A DNA stretch of 64,000 nucleotides from Lachnospiraceae bacterium (GCA_910575475.1 CAJTGD010000019.1:1-64000); one strand, 5' to 3'; positions 1 through 9,809 are shown, counted from the stretch's first letter. Notes: generated by a model from the letters alone, not told the origin. Program-made: numbers and translations.

Positions 1-33
1 TTTCTATTTTTACTTTTTTCTAAACTTGAGGTT

Positions 34-82
34 ATGGGGTTGACCTAAAGGTTTCGCCTTAAGGCGAGGGTTTTAACCCCAT
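34..82. repeat. Inverted repeat with inner palindrome
   Basis: ATGGGGTT at 34-41 pairs with AACCCCAT at 75-82. The space between holds the 12-base palindrome CGCCTTAAGGCG at 55-66. No T-run follows, so it is not an obvious terminator. It may be the edge of a repeat element or a cruciform, and nothing in the window shows its role. Confidence 0.45.
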
Positions 83-97
83 TATACAGACAATAAA

Positions 98-144
98 AAA
101 GACCGGAGATACAGTGCCATTATTATTACTGTTATCCGGTCTTT
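98..144. terminator. Bidirectional terminator hairpin
   Basis: AAAGACCGGA at 98-107 pairs with TCCGGTCTTT at 135-144, and pairing continues inward with one bulge. A-rich sequence lies before the stem and T-rich sequence after it. It can end transcription of the minus-strand lipoprotein gene at 208-1206 and of anything arriving from the left. Confidence 0.75.
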
Positions 145-207
145 ATTAATTTTCACTGTATCCGTCACCTGCTCCCCACCTTCTTATCATCCATTTTACA
201 TTTTCCA

Positions 208-1206
208 CTATTCCAGCTCCCCATACATTTCTTCCCACTGTCCCTCTGTCAAACGGGGTTTGTGCCATGTTGCCTCATAATTGTCTTCCGACGGTATAAT
301 CCGGTTCGATACATATTGCACTCCTCCATTATCCAAAGGGCGGATCACAACCTCATGTGCATACACTTTTGAAAGGCTTTTATAAGGAAATACCACTTGG
401 ACCGTAAGCGTTATCGTTCCGTCTTCGTTTTCCGTATACCTGACCACTTCTGGAAATGGATACTCAGGATACTCCGCTTCAAAAAAACCTCTCGGTTTAT
501 ATTCGTAAGTTTCATCCTCTGAATGGAAAACGGTTTTGGACTTAAGCGCGTCACTTTCTATATTAAAGTACGTTCTAATTACACTTTCAAACTCTTCCTT
601 CAGTATCCTGTATACTGCAATGTTATTCCGCTCATAACTGACAGGCAGAATATACTGCCGGTTCAACTCCCTGCATTTTTCATCTAACGGCTGCACTCGG
701 AACGCGATATAGTCTTCTGCATCCCTCAATGTGAGTACATACAGCTCTTCGGAATAATAACTGCCTGAAAACAGTAAGTGACCGTCTTTTGTCCGCAGAT
801 CATATTTCACGATTCCGTCCAACGCGCCCTCCAGATCATTAATCTTGATAATAGTAAGATCGCCCTCTTCCTTTGTACCTACTTTTTCACAGAACCGGAC
901 TACCTGTTCCACCTCCGTCATATCGATTTGATTTTTTGCGTCAATTGCCGCATACCCGTTATCTCCTAAGCGATTTACGATACTTCGGAAGACTTCCAAA
1001 TCACCCATGCTGCCTTCATCATCCGCTTTCCTAAAAAGGTCATAGCGGATCTCAACTACTGGTTCTGTTTCTTTTTGAATATTTTGCTTAAGTTCGGCAT
1101 TGTTCCCATTTTCAATATTCTTTTGCTCCATTTGAGATGTATTGCTGCATCCCGTAATGCAGAACAATAATATAAAGATAAGGAATTTGCTGTATCTTTC
1201 TCTCAT
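208..1206 (-). CDS. Putative lipoprotein of unknown function
   Basis: The 332-residue product starts with a basic, hydrophobic signal (about residues 1-19) ending in the lipobox ITGC, so it should be lipid-anchored on the outside of the membrane. The start ATG is preceded by AGGAGG about 6 bases upstream. The rest is acidic and has no domain that I recognise; the C-terminal half is rich in beta-type segments. It is monocistronic and ends at the hairpin at 98-144. The coding call is firm; the function is unknown. Confidence 0.75.
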   Translation of the reverse strand: MRERYSKFLIFILLFCITGCSNTSQMEQKNIENGNNAELKQNIQKETEPVVEIRYDLFRKADDEGSMGDLEVFRSIVNRLGDNGYAAIDAKNQIDMTEVEQVVRFCEKVGTKEEGDLTIIKINDLEGALDGIVKYDLRTKDGHLLFSGSYYSEELYVLTLRDAEDYIAFRVQPLDEKCRELNRQYILPVSYERNNIAVYRILKEEFESVIRTYFNIESDALKSKTVFHSEDETYEYKPRGFFEAEYPEYPFPEVVRYTENEDGTITLTVQVVFPYKSLSKVYAHEVVIRPLDNGGVQYVSNRIIPSEDNYEATWHKPRLTEGQWEEMYGELE

Positions 1207-1493
1207 ATGACCTCCTTCCTTCCCTCTTTTTAAACTCGTTCATATTATGTTCTCATAGTTTATAACTTATAGTATTACACTCGTAAGACTTAAACCTAAA
1301 AAAATATATCTGCCACGCTCAAATATTACATCAGTAAGATTTATAAGTCAAGAGTAAATTATAATGGACAATGCTTAAGTCCCCAAACATTTTCAGGGGC
1401 CAAAATCAGATTATAACAAAAGTTCTTCTCCATATTCATTGAATTTCTACCTGGAGAATGATAAGATACAAGAAAACCTTAGGAGGTGCCGCT

Positions 1494-3238
1494 ATGCCGA
1501 GAATAGTTGGAATCGGCCATCAAGACTTTGAACAGATGATCACAAGCGACAATTTCTATATTGATAAGACCATGTTTATCAAAGAATGGTGGGAAAACAA
1601 TGATACCGTAACCCTGATCACCCGTCCCAGACGTTTTGGAAAGACGCTGAATCTGAGTATGACAGAACATTTTTTCTCTGTCAAACATTCCGGGAGAAAC
1701 GATTTATTTCAGAATCTGTCTATCTGGCAGGAAGAAAAATACAGAGAATTGCAGGGAACTTACCCTGTCATTTTCTTAAGCTTTGCCGGTGTGAAAGAAA
1801 CATCCTTTCCTGATGCAAGAAAAAGTATCTGTCAGATTATAGAAAATTTATATAACAAATATGATTTCCTTCTGGAAAGCGACCATTTGAACGAAAGGGA
1901 AAAAAAGCGTACAAGAACGTCTCCGCCGATATGGATCATAATCTGGCCGCCAATTCCCTGAATACCTTATCGGATTACCTGATGCGTTATTATGGAAAAA
2001 AGGTGATTCTCCTATTGGACGAATATGATACTCCTATGCAGGAAGCCTATGTGCATGGCTACTGGGATGAACTGGTTCCTTTTATCCGCAATCTGTTTCA
2101 TTCCACTTTTAAGACAAATCCTTTCCTTGCAAGAGCCATCATGACCGGAATCACCAGAGTCAGCAAGGAGTCAATCTTTTCTGAATATGTTACCAATTCC
2201 GCAGGAATTGATAACCTGCACGCACATCAGTGCGTTTCCTCTTTTGACCTGAATAATTTGACGGTAGTGACAACAACCTCAGATCTGTATGCGGAAAGCT
2301 TTGGCTTCACCCAGCAGGAGGTATGGGATGCTCTGGAAGAATATGGCCTGTCAGCCAAAAAGGACGAGGTCAGAAGATGGTATGACGGATTTACATTCGG
2401 CAATAAGACCGATATCTACAATCCCTGGTCGATCATCAATTATCTGAAATTTGCAAAATTCTCCCCCTACTGGGCCAACACCAGCAGTAACAGCCTGGTC
2501 GGAAAACTGATCCGTGAAGGAAGCGCGGATACAAAAATGGTTATGGAGGATCTTCTTTCGGGCAAGGCGCTCCGGACACAGATTGACGAGCAGATTGTAT
2601 TCAGTCAGTTAGGGCGCCGGGAAAACGCCGTCTGGAGCCTGCTGCTTGCAAGCGGCTATCTTCGTGTGAAGCAATGGAGTATGGACAAAAGAGACCGGAT
2701 CATCTATGAGCTCGTATTAACCAACCGCGAAGTAACACTAGTGTTTGAGCAGATGGTAGAGGATTGGTTCTCAGAATTTACACCCGCTTATAATCAGTTC
2801 CTCAAGGCGCTTTTATTAGATGATAAAAAGGCGATGAATCTGTATATGAACCGGGTTGCCCTCACTACCTTCAGTTACTTTGATACCGGAAAGCATCCGT
2901 CCGAAGCAGCAGAACCCGAAAGATTTTATCATGGCTTTGTTCTTGGCCTGATGGTAGATCTTGCTGAACGGTACACAATTACTTCTAACCGTGAAAGCGG
3001 GTTCGGAAGATATGATGTGATCCTTGAGCCTCTTTCTGACACAGACGACGCTATTATTCTGGAATTTAAAGTCCATGACCCGGACGAGGAAACTTCGCTT
3101 GCAGATACGGCGCAGGAAGCATTGGATCAGATTGAACGCATGAAATATTCTGCTTCGCTGGAAGCAAAAGGCATCCCAAAGAAACGGATCCGGCAGTATG
3201 GATTCGCATTTGAAGGGAAAACGGTATTTATTGGATAA
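1494..3238 (+). pseudogene. AAA-ATPase-like / PD-(D/E)XK-type protein, frameshifted at an A7 tract
   Basis: This resembles the large family of bacterial AAA-ATPase-like proteins with a C-terminal nuclease-like domain (the AAA-ATPase_like/DUF1703 group). The N-terminal part has the P-loop-like motif RPRRFGKTLNLSM, and the second part has a Walker B-like stretch ILLLDEYDTPM. Its C-terminus (ILEFKVHDPDEET) fits the PD-(D/E)XK fold. The start ATG 1494 has AGGAGG at 1481-1486. The reading frame breaks at the A tract 1900-1906: codons up to 1907 are in one frame and everything after 1907 is in the -1 frame. Read through, the protein would be about 581 residues, the usual size. It could be a pseudogene, a phase-variable gene, a sequencing slip, or a programmed frameshift. 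Cellular role is unknown; members are often near mobile DNA. Confidence 0.75.
1901..1907 (+). other. Slippery heptamer A_AAA_AAG at a -1 frame change
   Basis: In the upstream frame the codons are GAA-AAA-AAG (1899-1907), which gives the heptamer A AAA AAG known from dnaX and IS-element -1 frameshifting. A -1 slip here leads straight into the downstream frame (GCG TAC AAG AAC) that carries the remainder of the protein. Whether slippage happens cannot be seen from sequence. No clear upstream Shine-Dalgarno-like stimulator was found. Confidence 0.45.
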
Positions 3239-3306
3239 ATATATTTAGAAAGTGATAGAAATATATTTAACAGACTACAATTTCACATTGAAGAAGGAAA
3301 AAGGGA

Positions 3307-3789
3307 ATGAATAATTTGAAGAAAGTCAGAAAATATAGGAAGCTGAAAATGATATTGCTTTGCCTGCTTTGCTTACTGGTGACAGCGTGCAGCAATCAAT
3401 TTGCGAAGCAAGAGTATGATTCTGATGAAAAAATTGCTCAGGACACAGACCGTTATGCAAAAGAAAATTCTGTAGCGAATTCCGTAAATGGAGAATATTC
3501 ACTTACAGTTTCCAAGTTTAATGGACGTGAGACATTGTGGAAAGAAACAATAAAAGAAAATAAAGATATAGAAATTGATTTTGATCTTAGTCTTTTAAAA
3601 GGACAGGCAAAAATAGTATATATTGACAGTGAAGATCATGTTACGACACTGATCGAATGTCTGCCCGATACTTCAACAGATGGATTCGTAACAAAAACCT
3701 TGTCGTTAAAAAGCGGGAATAACAGATTAAAAATCGTTGGATATGACTGTGAAAATATTGATCTGAAAATGTTATTTGCAGAACCCTAA
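3307..3789 (+). CDS. Small putative lipoprotein
   Basis: The 160-residue product has a basic N-terminus (KKVRKYRKLK), a Leu-rich hydrophobic core and the lipobox VTAC at about residues 25-28, so it is probably membrane-anchored outside the cell. A purine-rich ribosome site (GAAGGAAAAAGGG) precedes the ATG. The mature part is charged and beta-rich with no family that I recognise. A strong terminator follows at 3828-3875. It lies 68 bases after the frameshifted ATPase gene and may share its transcript. Confidence 0.7.
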   Translation: MNNLKKVRKYRKLKMILLCLLCLLVTACSNQFAKQEYDSDEKIAQDTDRYAKENSVANSVNGEYSLTVSKFNGRETLWKETIKENKDIEIDFDLSLLKGQAKIVYIDSEDHVTTLIECLPDTSTDGFVTKTLSLKSGNNRLKIVGYDCENIDLKMLFAEP

Positions 3790-3827
3790 CAAATAATAAT
3801 TCTGGTCAAACGAATCATTCTGACAAG

Positions 3828-3875
3828 AACAGCCCCTGCCGGATGAAAGGTATTCTAACGGCAAAGGCTGTTTTT
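3828..3875 (+). terminator. Rho-independent terminator
   Basis: AACAGCC at 3828-3834 pairs with GGCTGTT at 3866-3872. The stem is extended by CTGCCG/CGGCA and followed by TTTTT. It ends the lipoprotein transcript. Confidence 0.8.
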
Positions 3876-3930
3876 ATTTGTTTGAAAAAGACACAAAAAA
3901 CATCAATTCTTCAAAAGGCATGGATAAATT

Positions 3931-4337
3931 TTAGAATATTCTCATTGAACGGCTCAATATCCTGATATAAAGAACCAATCTTATATATTCTTTCAGATAA
4001 GGCATAAGAAAATGCTTACACAATACATTGCTGGCGGCTATGCGCAAATAACCTGTATATACCGGAAACTTAAGACTTTTTTCCGCATCCGAAAGCATTT
4101 GAAACGCTTTTTTCACACTGTCGTACAGCAGCCTTCCTTTCTCTGTCAGCTCTACTCCCTTTGATCTTCTGACAAAAAGTGTCGTGTAAGATTTTCTTCC
4201 AGCTTCTTTATGGTAATACTTACTGCCGGCTGGGAAATGTACAGCGAAGCGGCCGCTTTGGATATGCTTTTATTTTCAGCAGCAGAAAAAAATCTTGTAT
4301 TTTGTGAGATTATCAAACGTATCCTTATCTTCTCCAT
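3931..4337 (-). pseudogene. LysR-family regulator remnant
   Basis: The N-terminal part carries a typical LysR helix-turn-helix (SISKAAASLYISQPAVS, then IKKLEENL). The frame then shifts near 4190: continuing in the other frame gives TTLFVRRSKGVELTEKG and a linker to DAEKSLKFPVYTGYLRIAAS. The effector domain stops after about 30 residues, so most of the roughly 300-residue protein is missing. The gene faces away from the methyltransferase gene at 4438, the normal LysR arrangement, so it probably once controlled that operon. Confidence 0.75.
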
Positions 4338-4437
4338 ATAACTATAATTTATATATCTTATAAAAACCATATATTTGAACTATATCACAAGCAGAAGTAT
4401 AATTCAATAAAACATATCAATGTAAAGGAGGTTTTGC

Positions 4438-5232
4438 ATGGTTACATTCGAGTTTGACGGAGAAAAATACAAAGCGGCTTCCAAGCATCAAAAAGAATGG
4501 GGGAACGATCTGATCTCAGAATTTTCATTCAAAGGAAATGAAGCCGTATTAGATCTTGGATGCGGAGACGGAGTCCTGACAGAACAATTAGCGTTATCCG
4601 TCCCCCGTGGAACAGCGCTGGGAATAGACTCTTCCGTTCATATGATCGAGACTGCGAAAACGATCCACAGAAATAATCTTAAGTTTACGCATCTGGATAT
4701 AAATAAGATGAATTTTGAAAATGAATTTGACCTTATTTTTTCCAATGCGGCCTTACATTGGGTGAAAGACCATAAACAGCTTTTGAAAAATTCTTACAAA
4801 GCATTGAAAGCCTGTGGGAAAATATTGTGGGACTTTGGCGGGTTCGGTAATTGTGCGAATTTTATCGATGTGATCCAAAAAAAGATATCAGAGCACAGCT
4901 ATGCCCAATACTTTAAAGCTTACGAATGGCCGTGGTTTATGCCGTCGAAGAAACAATATATGGATTTCATTTCAGCAATTGGATTTTCTTCTTATATAAT
5001 CAAAGAACGAAACAAAGACAGATATTTTTCCAATGCTTCTGAGATGATCCGGTGGATCGACCAGCCCTGCCTTGTGCCGTTTCTCAAACAGATTCCGCAA
5101 GAATTAAAAGAAACTTTCCGCCAGGAGGTAATCAAAGAAATGCTAAAAAGAACACAGCAGCCAGACGGTACTTATTTTGAATCTTTTCGCAGGATCAGGA
5201 TATGCGCTCAAAAACAGGAGGAAATAAGATGA
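4438..5232 (+). CDS. Class I SAM-dependent methyltransferase
   Basis: A 264-residue Rossmann-type methyltransferase. Motif I is VLDLGCGDGVLTEQLA (about residues 37-52), followed by the acidic loop GIDSS and the post-motif LIFSNAALHW. It resembles trans-aconitate/malonyl-type small-acid methyltransferases and short biosynthetic methyltransferases; the substrate cannot be told. AAAGGAGG lies just upstream of the ATG. Its stop codon overlaps the start of the CAT-like gene by ATGA, so the two are translationally coupled. The divergent LysR gene is broken, so regulation may be lost. Confidence 0.85.
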   Translation: MVTFEFDGEKYKAASKHQKEWGNDLISEFSFKGNEAVLDLGCGDGVLTEQLALSVPRGTALGIDSSVHMIETAKTIHRNNLKFTHLDINKMNFENEFDLIFSNAALHWVKDHKQLLKNSYKALKACGKILWDFGGFGNCANFIDVIQKKISEHSYAQYFKAYEWPWFMPSKKQYMDFISAIGFSSYIIKERNKDRYFSNASEMIRWIDQPCLVPFLKQIPQELKETFRQEVIKEMLKRTQQPDGTYFESFRRIRICAQKQEEIR

Positions 5233-5846
5233 GAAAAATTGATTTATCTAATTGGGACAGGGCTTTACATTATCAGATTTTCAGAAACTGCTTAAATCCG
5301 CAATATTGCGTTACATTTAAACTGGATATCACACATTTTCTGGAGGTGATCCAAAAACAAGGACACTCCTTCACCTTTTCCTTCGTATTTGCCGTTTCCA
5401 AATGTGCGAATCAGATCAAAGAATTTCGTTACCGGTTTGTTAACGGCAGCCCGGTGCTGTTTGATAAGATCAACACCGCATTTACCTATCTGAACAAAAA
5501 TACGGAACTGTTCAAGGTTGTGAAGGTAGAGATGACAGATACCATGGAAGAATATGTAAGCCTTGCAGCCAAAACGGAACAAGCTCAGAAAGAATACTTT
5601 ACAGCGCCGTTAGGGAATGATGTGTTCCAGTTTTCTGCTTTTCCTTGGGTTGCGTATACCCATATCTCCCATACGGATTCTGGAAATAAGGACAATGCCG
5701 CGCCGTTATTTGACTGGGGCAAATATGAGAAAAAGGATGGCAAAATCATGCTTCCATTCTCTGTCCAGGTTCATCACTCTTTTGTGGACGGAGTGCATAT
5801 AGGCAAATTAGCAGAGAATTTACAGCGTTATCTGGATGCAATTTGA
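5229..5846 (+). CDS. Chloramphenicol acetyltransferase-like (CAT-fold) acyltransferase
   Basis: 205 residues, close to the 210-220 of CatA proteins. The catalytic motif HHSFVDG near the C-terminus matches the CAT HHxxxDG signature, and the N-terminal IDLSNWDRALHYQIF matches the CAT opening segment. The start is ATG 5229, which overlaps the upstream stop and has AGGAGG at 5216-5221; a longer start at 5202 lies inside the methyltransferase gene. CAT-fold proteins in gut Clostridia can acetylate chloramphenicol or other acceptors. Coupling to a methyltransferase hints at a shared small-molecule substrate, which is inference. Confidence 0.85.
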   Translation: MRKIDLSNWDRALHYQIFRNCLNPQYCVTFKLDITHFLEVIQKQGHSFTFSFVFAVSKCANQIKEFRYRFVNGSPVLFDKINTAFTYLNKNTELFKVVKVEMTDTMEEYVSLAAKTEQAQKEYFTAPLGNDVFQFSAFPWVAYTHISHTDSGNKDNAAPLFDWGKYEKKDGKIMLPFSVQVHHSFVDGVHIGKLAENLQRYLDAI

Positions 5847-5871
5847 AGGTTCTTGTCCATCTGGCCAGAAA

Positions 5872-6162
5872 TTAAATTCGGTTCGCATAACATTTTTCCA
5901 ATAAGAAGATCAGAGCATTATTGCGGTTCTCTGTCTGTATACTCTCAATCAGAACTGTTGCCGGAGAATAATCAATAACAGATGCATGGAATGTTTTATC
6001 ATCACTTGTCAGGCTGATCGTCATACGGGAAATCGTTTTGTCCTCGGTTATCCCTACGGTCAAGCTATCCAGATTATAAGACTTTCCAGAAAATATTCCC
6101 GATATTCTGGCAAGAACGCCTGTCTCATTTTCAACAAATAAACAAATCCACCTCTTTTTCAT
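5872..6162 (-). pseudogene. ilvN: Acetolactate synthase small subunit, internally deleted
   Basis: Residues 1-53 match the ACT domain of IlvN/IlvH (ENETGVLARISGIFSGKSYN, then LDSLTVG). The chain then jumps to what looks like the C-terminal domain (SVIDYSPATVLIESIQTENR). About 60 residues between the two are missing in frame, and the extreme C-terminus is also short: 96 residues instead of about 160. It follows the ilvB fragment by 2 bases, the standard operon order. The regulatory subunit is unlikely to work. Confidence 0.75.
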
Positions 6163-6164
6163 GT

Positions 6165-7003
6165 TCAGTGCTCCTCTCTCTCTAGTGTAGTGTCGTCCAA
6201 AGCATTGCCGGGCGGAACAATCGGCATCACATTTTCCTCCGGCTCAATCATAAATTCAATGACAGCTGGCACTTTTAATGTATTTTTTGCTGTTTCAAAT
6301 GCAGCGGCAATCTCATTTTCTTTTGTTACGCGAATACCTTTCGCGCCATAGCTTTCCTCCAGTTTCGTAAAATCCGGTGTGTATTCAGGGCAGCGCTCTG
6401 TTGGAGAATTACAGATATTGGGACAGCTTTTTCTGTACCGCATGCAGGTACTTGAATAATGCTTATCAAAAAACATTTCCTGCCATTGCCTTACATTTCC
6501 CAGATAGCCATTGTTGAATATGCAGACAATGATCGGAAGTTCATAGCAAACCGCAGTTGCTATTTCCTGAATGTTCATCTGCATTCCGCCGTCCCCGGAA
6601 ATCACAATGACATCCTTTGACGGATTTCCAATCTTAGCTCCAATAGCAGCGGGAAAACCATAGCCCATAGTGCCTAAGCCTCCGGAAGTCAACAGTTGCT
6701 TTTTGTCGCTTAACTCAAGAAATTGCGTGGCCCATAATTGGTTTTGCCCTACATCTGTTGCAATCATGGCATGGTCAAAAGCATGGTTGATTTCCCTTAT
6801 GATTTTTTCCGGGGTCAGTCCCTTTGTTTTCATAGAGAGCGGATATTGGTTTTTCCATTGTTCAATCTGCTCTGACCATTCTCCTATATCCAACTTCTGT
6901 GCTTTTTCAAGCAACGCGGAAATGGCGGTTTTTGCGTCTGCTACAATCGGAATATCAACCTCAATATTTCTGGAGATAGAAGGAGGGTCTATGTCAATAT
7001 TAC
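6165..7003 (-). pseudogene. ilvB: Acetolactate synthase large subunit, C-terminal half only
   Basis: This is the thiamine-diphosphate-binding half of acetohydroxyacid synthase. The ThDP motif starts at GDGGMQMNIQEIATA and ends at IFNNGYLG, and the substrate-channel segment TSGGLGTMGYGFPAA is intact. Homology continues upstream of the first usable ATG (6914) to NIDIDPPSISRNIEVDIP, near 7000, where it stops abruptly with a stop codon just beyond. The N-terminal half and promoter are gone. The break coincides with the broken 5' end of the divergent ABC exporter gene. Confidence 0.85.
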
Positions 7004-8266
7004 ATATCTGTCGTTACAAATGATGTGAAAATGTTGGAGGACAATTTTTTACTTCCTCTTTTTGAAGTAATACAATACACAGTTATTTTTATATCGTCTT
7101 TCGTGCTGATGATTTATTTTGATATCATTGTTACAATTTGCGTAGTAGCCGCGATTGCAGTTATGATCCTTGTTCCAAGCCTGCTCGGTGGAACACTGGA
7201 AAAAAAACAGAATATGTTTTCTTCAAAGCTGGCAGATTTCACAGCCAACTTAAAAGACATTCTGTCTGGATTTGAAATTATTAAATCATATTCCATGGTA
7301 AAAAGCGTAATACAGCGATTTGATAAAGCAAATACTGAAACAATCAATTTTAAATATAGTCTCGATAAATTACTTGCACTAAATGAGGGGCTTTCTGCTT
7401 TTCTAGCCCTTATGGTCCAGATTGTGGTTTTATTCTTATCTGCTTATTTTATTATCACGGGACGCATAACTGTGGGGACTTTATTAGGAATGGTACATGT
7501 AAGCAGTAATCTGGCAAACCCTCTTATTATGATATTTACAAATGTTCCTAAAATGAAAAGTGTCCGACCTATTGTAGAAAAGTTGGAAAATATGTCAAAA
7601 CATTCCTTAACGCCACCCAAAAAAGAGAATATAGCCACATATCAATCTCATATAAGCGCAAAAGATTTGTCCTTTTCCTATATTAAACTCTTATCTGGCT
7701 ACTACTCCACATACGCCGGAGAAATATTGTATGACGATACGGAATATCATATGCTAGATAAAGATAACGTGGTTCAGTTGTCCTCAATAATTCATCAGAA
7801 TATCTATATGTTTGACGAAACCATATACGACAATATCTGTTTGCATGAACATTATCCAGAAGAACGAATTGAAAAAGTTATAGCGGACAGCGGATTGACC
7901 GAATTCATATCAGAACTTCCAACTGGCCTGCAATATCAGGTGGGAGAAAATGGATCTAATCTATCTGGTGGACAAAAACAAAGAATTGCAGTTGCGCGTG
8001 CCTTAATCAGAAATAAACCTATTCTGATATTAGACGAGGGTACATCCGCTATTGATATGCAAACAGCATATGATATTGAAAATAGATTATTAAAAATGGA
8101 GGATTTAACACTCATAACGATTACTCATCATCTAGAACCGAACTTGTTGGATAAGTATGATGAAATTTTTTATATGCAAAATGGCCGAATAGAAGAAAAG
8201 GGACGTTTTAAACACCTTATCAATACATCTTCTTGTTTTTCAGAATATTTTCATCTAAAGAAATAG
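6998..8266 (+). pseudogene. ABC exporter (membrane + ATPase) lacking N-terminus and Walker A
   Basis: A fused transmembrane/ATPase half-transporter (type I exporter). It begins in mid-membrane domain at YYISVVTNDVKMLEDN, so the first helices are missing. In the ATPase domain the sequence passes from DLSFSY directly to IKLLSGYYS, removing about 35 residues that would hold Walker A. The signature LSGGQKQR, Walker B (ILILDEG) and the switch His (TITHH) remain. The frame is kept, but without a P-loop it cannot hydrolyse ATP. It could have exported a peptide or lipid; the substrate is unknown. Confidence 0.85.
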
Positions 8267-8286
8267 AGGACAATATAGCGGATTTC

Positions 8287-8324
8287 AAAAGCCCATGCAA
8301 ATATTTCTTTGCATGGGCTTTTTC
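8287..8324. terminator. Strong terminator hairpin
   Basis: AAAAGCCCATGCAAA pairs with TTTGCATGGGCTTTT around a 6-base loop, followed by a T-run on the plus strand. It closes the ABC exporter remnant. On the minus strand it lies at the end of the DinJ-like remnant. Confidence 0.85.
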
Positions 8325-8358
8325 TACTCTCCGTGTATAAACAGAAATCTTTCATATC

Positions 8359-8499
8359 TCATAAATCTATATCCTCTAATACTTCCGCAAAGCTTCTATA
8401 TCTCTTTGTATTCGGGTCTCCGCTAGTACGCTTTGCTTCCTCCATTGCTTCAAGCACTTCTGGCTTATATCGCGGAATTCCAACACTAAAGGAAGTCAT
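8359..8499 (-). CDS. DinJ/RelB-like antitoxin fragment (46 residues)
   Basis: The short frame reads IPRYKPEVLEAMEEAKRTS, then DPNTKRYRSFAEVLEDIDL. This matches the C-terminal, toxin-binding tail of DinJ/RelB antitoxins; the ribbon-helix-helix DNA-binding part is missing. Its ATG overlaps the stop of the YdcF gene (ATGA). A 12-codon frame (start at 8362) follows with another ATGA overlap and runs into the terminator, possibly the start of a lost toxin gene. It may be a remnant rather than a working gene. Confidence 0.5.
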   Translation of the reverse strand: MTSFSVGIPRYKPEVLEAMEEAKRTSGDPNTKRYRSFAEVLEDIDL

Positions 8500-9512
8500 C
8501 TAATCGTTGCTGTTGCAATACATACAATTATGCCAATTACAATAGCATGTCTCTTCCAGGTCAGCTGAAGATATCCTACAAATTCACGAATCAAAGCATT
8601 CAATGTAAAATACCATTTCGTCTTTGCGCCAAACCCTACACATTTTATTCCTTGCTGTTTCGCTAGAATTAAGGCTCTGAAAACATGATAAGCAGTCGTA
8701 ACTATAACAATTTTAGCATTCTCCTTATCTATCAACTCCTTTGAAAACATCAGATTTTCCTCAGTTGATACCGATTTTTGCTCTGTTATGATTCTTTTGT
8801 CATCCACTCCATGATCGACCGCATAAGCCGCCATAGCCTCACTTTCCGGAATATCCTCGCCTGGCCCCTGCCCTCCGGACATGATCAGCACTGCATTTTG
8901 ATTGCAGCGTAAAAGCTCTATCCCTCGATTAATTCGGGCCGCAAGCAGCGGCGTGACCTTAGTTCCAATAATACCGGAACCCAGTACAATAATATAGTCC
9001 GCATTCCTCTTCTTTTTCAAGTGAATAAGATTAAGAATTGCAGATAGTGAATACATTGCCATCAATGACAATACATATATTGCAGAAAAGCTAATAATTA
9101 CATAGAGCATTGTACTAAATTTGCCTTTTTCCAGACTCCTGATCACCGGCCAGGCAACAAGATATACAGACAGCAAGATTGAAAATAGCATAGATAATAA
9201 ATTAGACGGTTTCATTCCCTCATGCCTGATGATTTTTATACCTTCTATAAAGAACGTGACAATCAAAACCGCAGGAAATGCAATCACACTGACTACCGCC
9301 AAAATAAACAGAAAAACCAGGATTCCGATGATTGCGTCATGTGCCGCGAGCCATTCTGAATATTCGGATAATATAAAAAACAAAAAAACAGCCAGACATG
9401 TCATCATCCAGAAAAAGGAGACACCGCTCCATAATGTCCTGGGATCACATAACATAATTCTCGCAAATATACAAAATGGTATTAAAAAAAGAATGAATGA
9501 AATCTGCCACAT
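8496..9512 (-). CDS. YdcF/SanA family membrane protein (DUF218)
   Basis: 338 residues with a multi-helix N-terminal half (about five hydrophobic segments up to residue 165) and a C-terminal DUF218 domain: YIIVLGSGIIG, then SGGQGPGEDIPESEAM, then the ST-rich TEENLMFSKEL and VTTAYHVFRA. E. coli relatives (ElyC, SanA, YdcF) act at the cell envelope, and some affect peptidoglycan or barrier function. Length and motif order are normal for the membrane-anchored Firmicutes form. The gene is monocistronic apart from the small overlapping ORF at its end. Confidence 0.85.
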   Translation of the reverse strand: MWQISFILFLIPFCIFARIMLCDPRTLWSGVSFFWMMTCLAVFLFFILSEYSEWLAAHDAIIGILVFLFILAVVSVIAFPAVLIVTFFIEGIKIIRHEGMKPSNLLSMLFSILLSVYLVAWPVIRSLEKGKFSTMLYVIISFSAIYVLSLMAMYSLSAILNLIHLKKKRNADYIIVLGSGIIGTKVTPLLAARINRGIELLRCNQNAVLIMSGGQGPGEDIPESEAMAAYAVDHGVDDKRIITEQKSVSTEENLMFSKELIDKENAKIVIVTTAYHVFRALILAKQQGIKCVGFGAKTKWYFTLNALIREFVGYLQLTWKRHAIVIGIIVCIATATIR

Positions 9513-9547
9513 ACCTGTATTGCCCCTTTATCATACGATGTATTTTA

Positions 9548-9783
9548 CTACAAATCAAAAAGAAAATCCCCATAATCTTTTACATAGTACCGGATATTCG
9601 TTCTTCCTTTTTGAATGATTGTATGGCCCTCTGTCTCCAGTTTTGATTTCTGCGCCTGCACACCGCCGGGATATTTGGGATTTAACTCCCCTTTTGCTTT
9701 CAGTGTCCGCCAGTAAGGCGTCTCATCCTTTGTACTCTGATGGCTCGCCCATGCCGCAATAGAAACGAAAATACCTGCTGTCT
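9548..9783 (-). pseudogene. Atl1/MGMT-like protein, C-terminal remnant
   Basis: About 77 codons read GIFVSIAAWASHQSTKDE, then TPYWRTLKAKGELNPKYPGG and EGHTIIQKGR. This matches the C-terminal part of alkyltransferase-like (Atl1/MGMT-fold) proteins, where WRTLK and NPKYPGG are characteristic. A stop codon lies just upstream of the first matching residue and no start codon is available, so the N-terminal half is lost. Confidence 0.65.
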
Positions 9784-9809
9784 AAATCATAGTACAATTC
9801 CTTTCCCTA

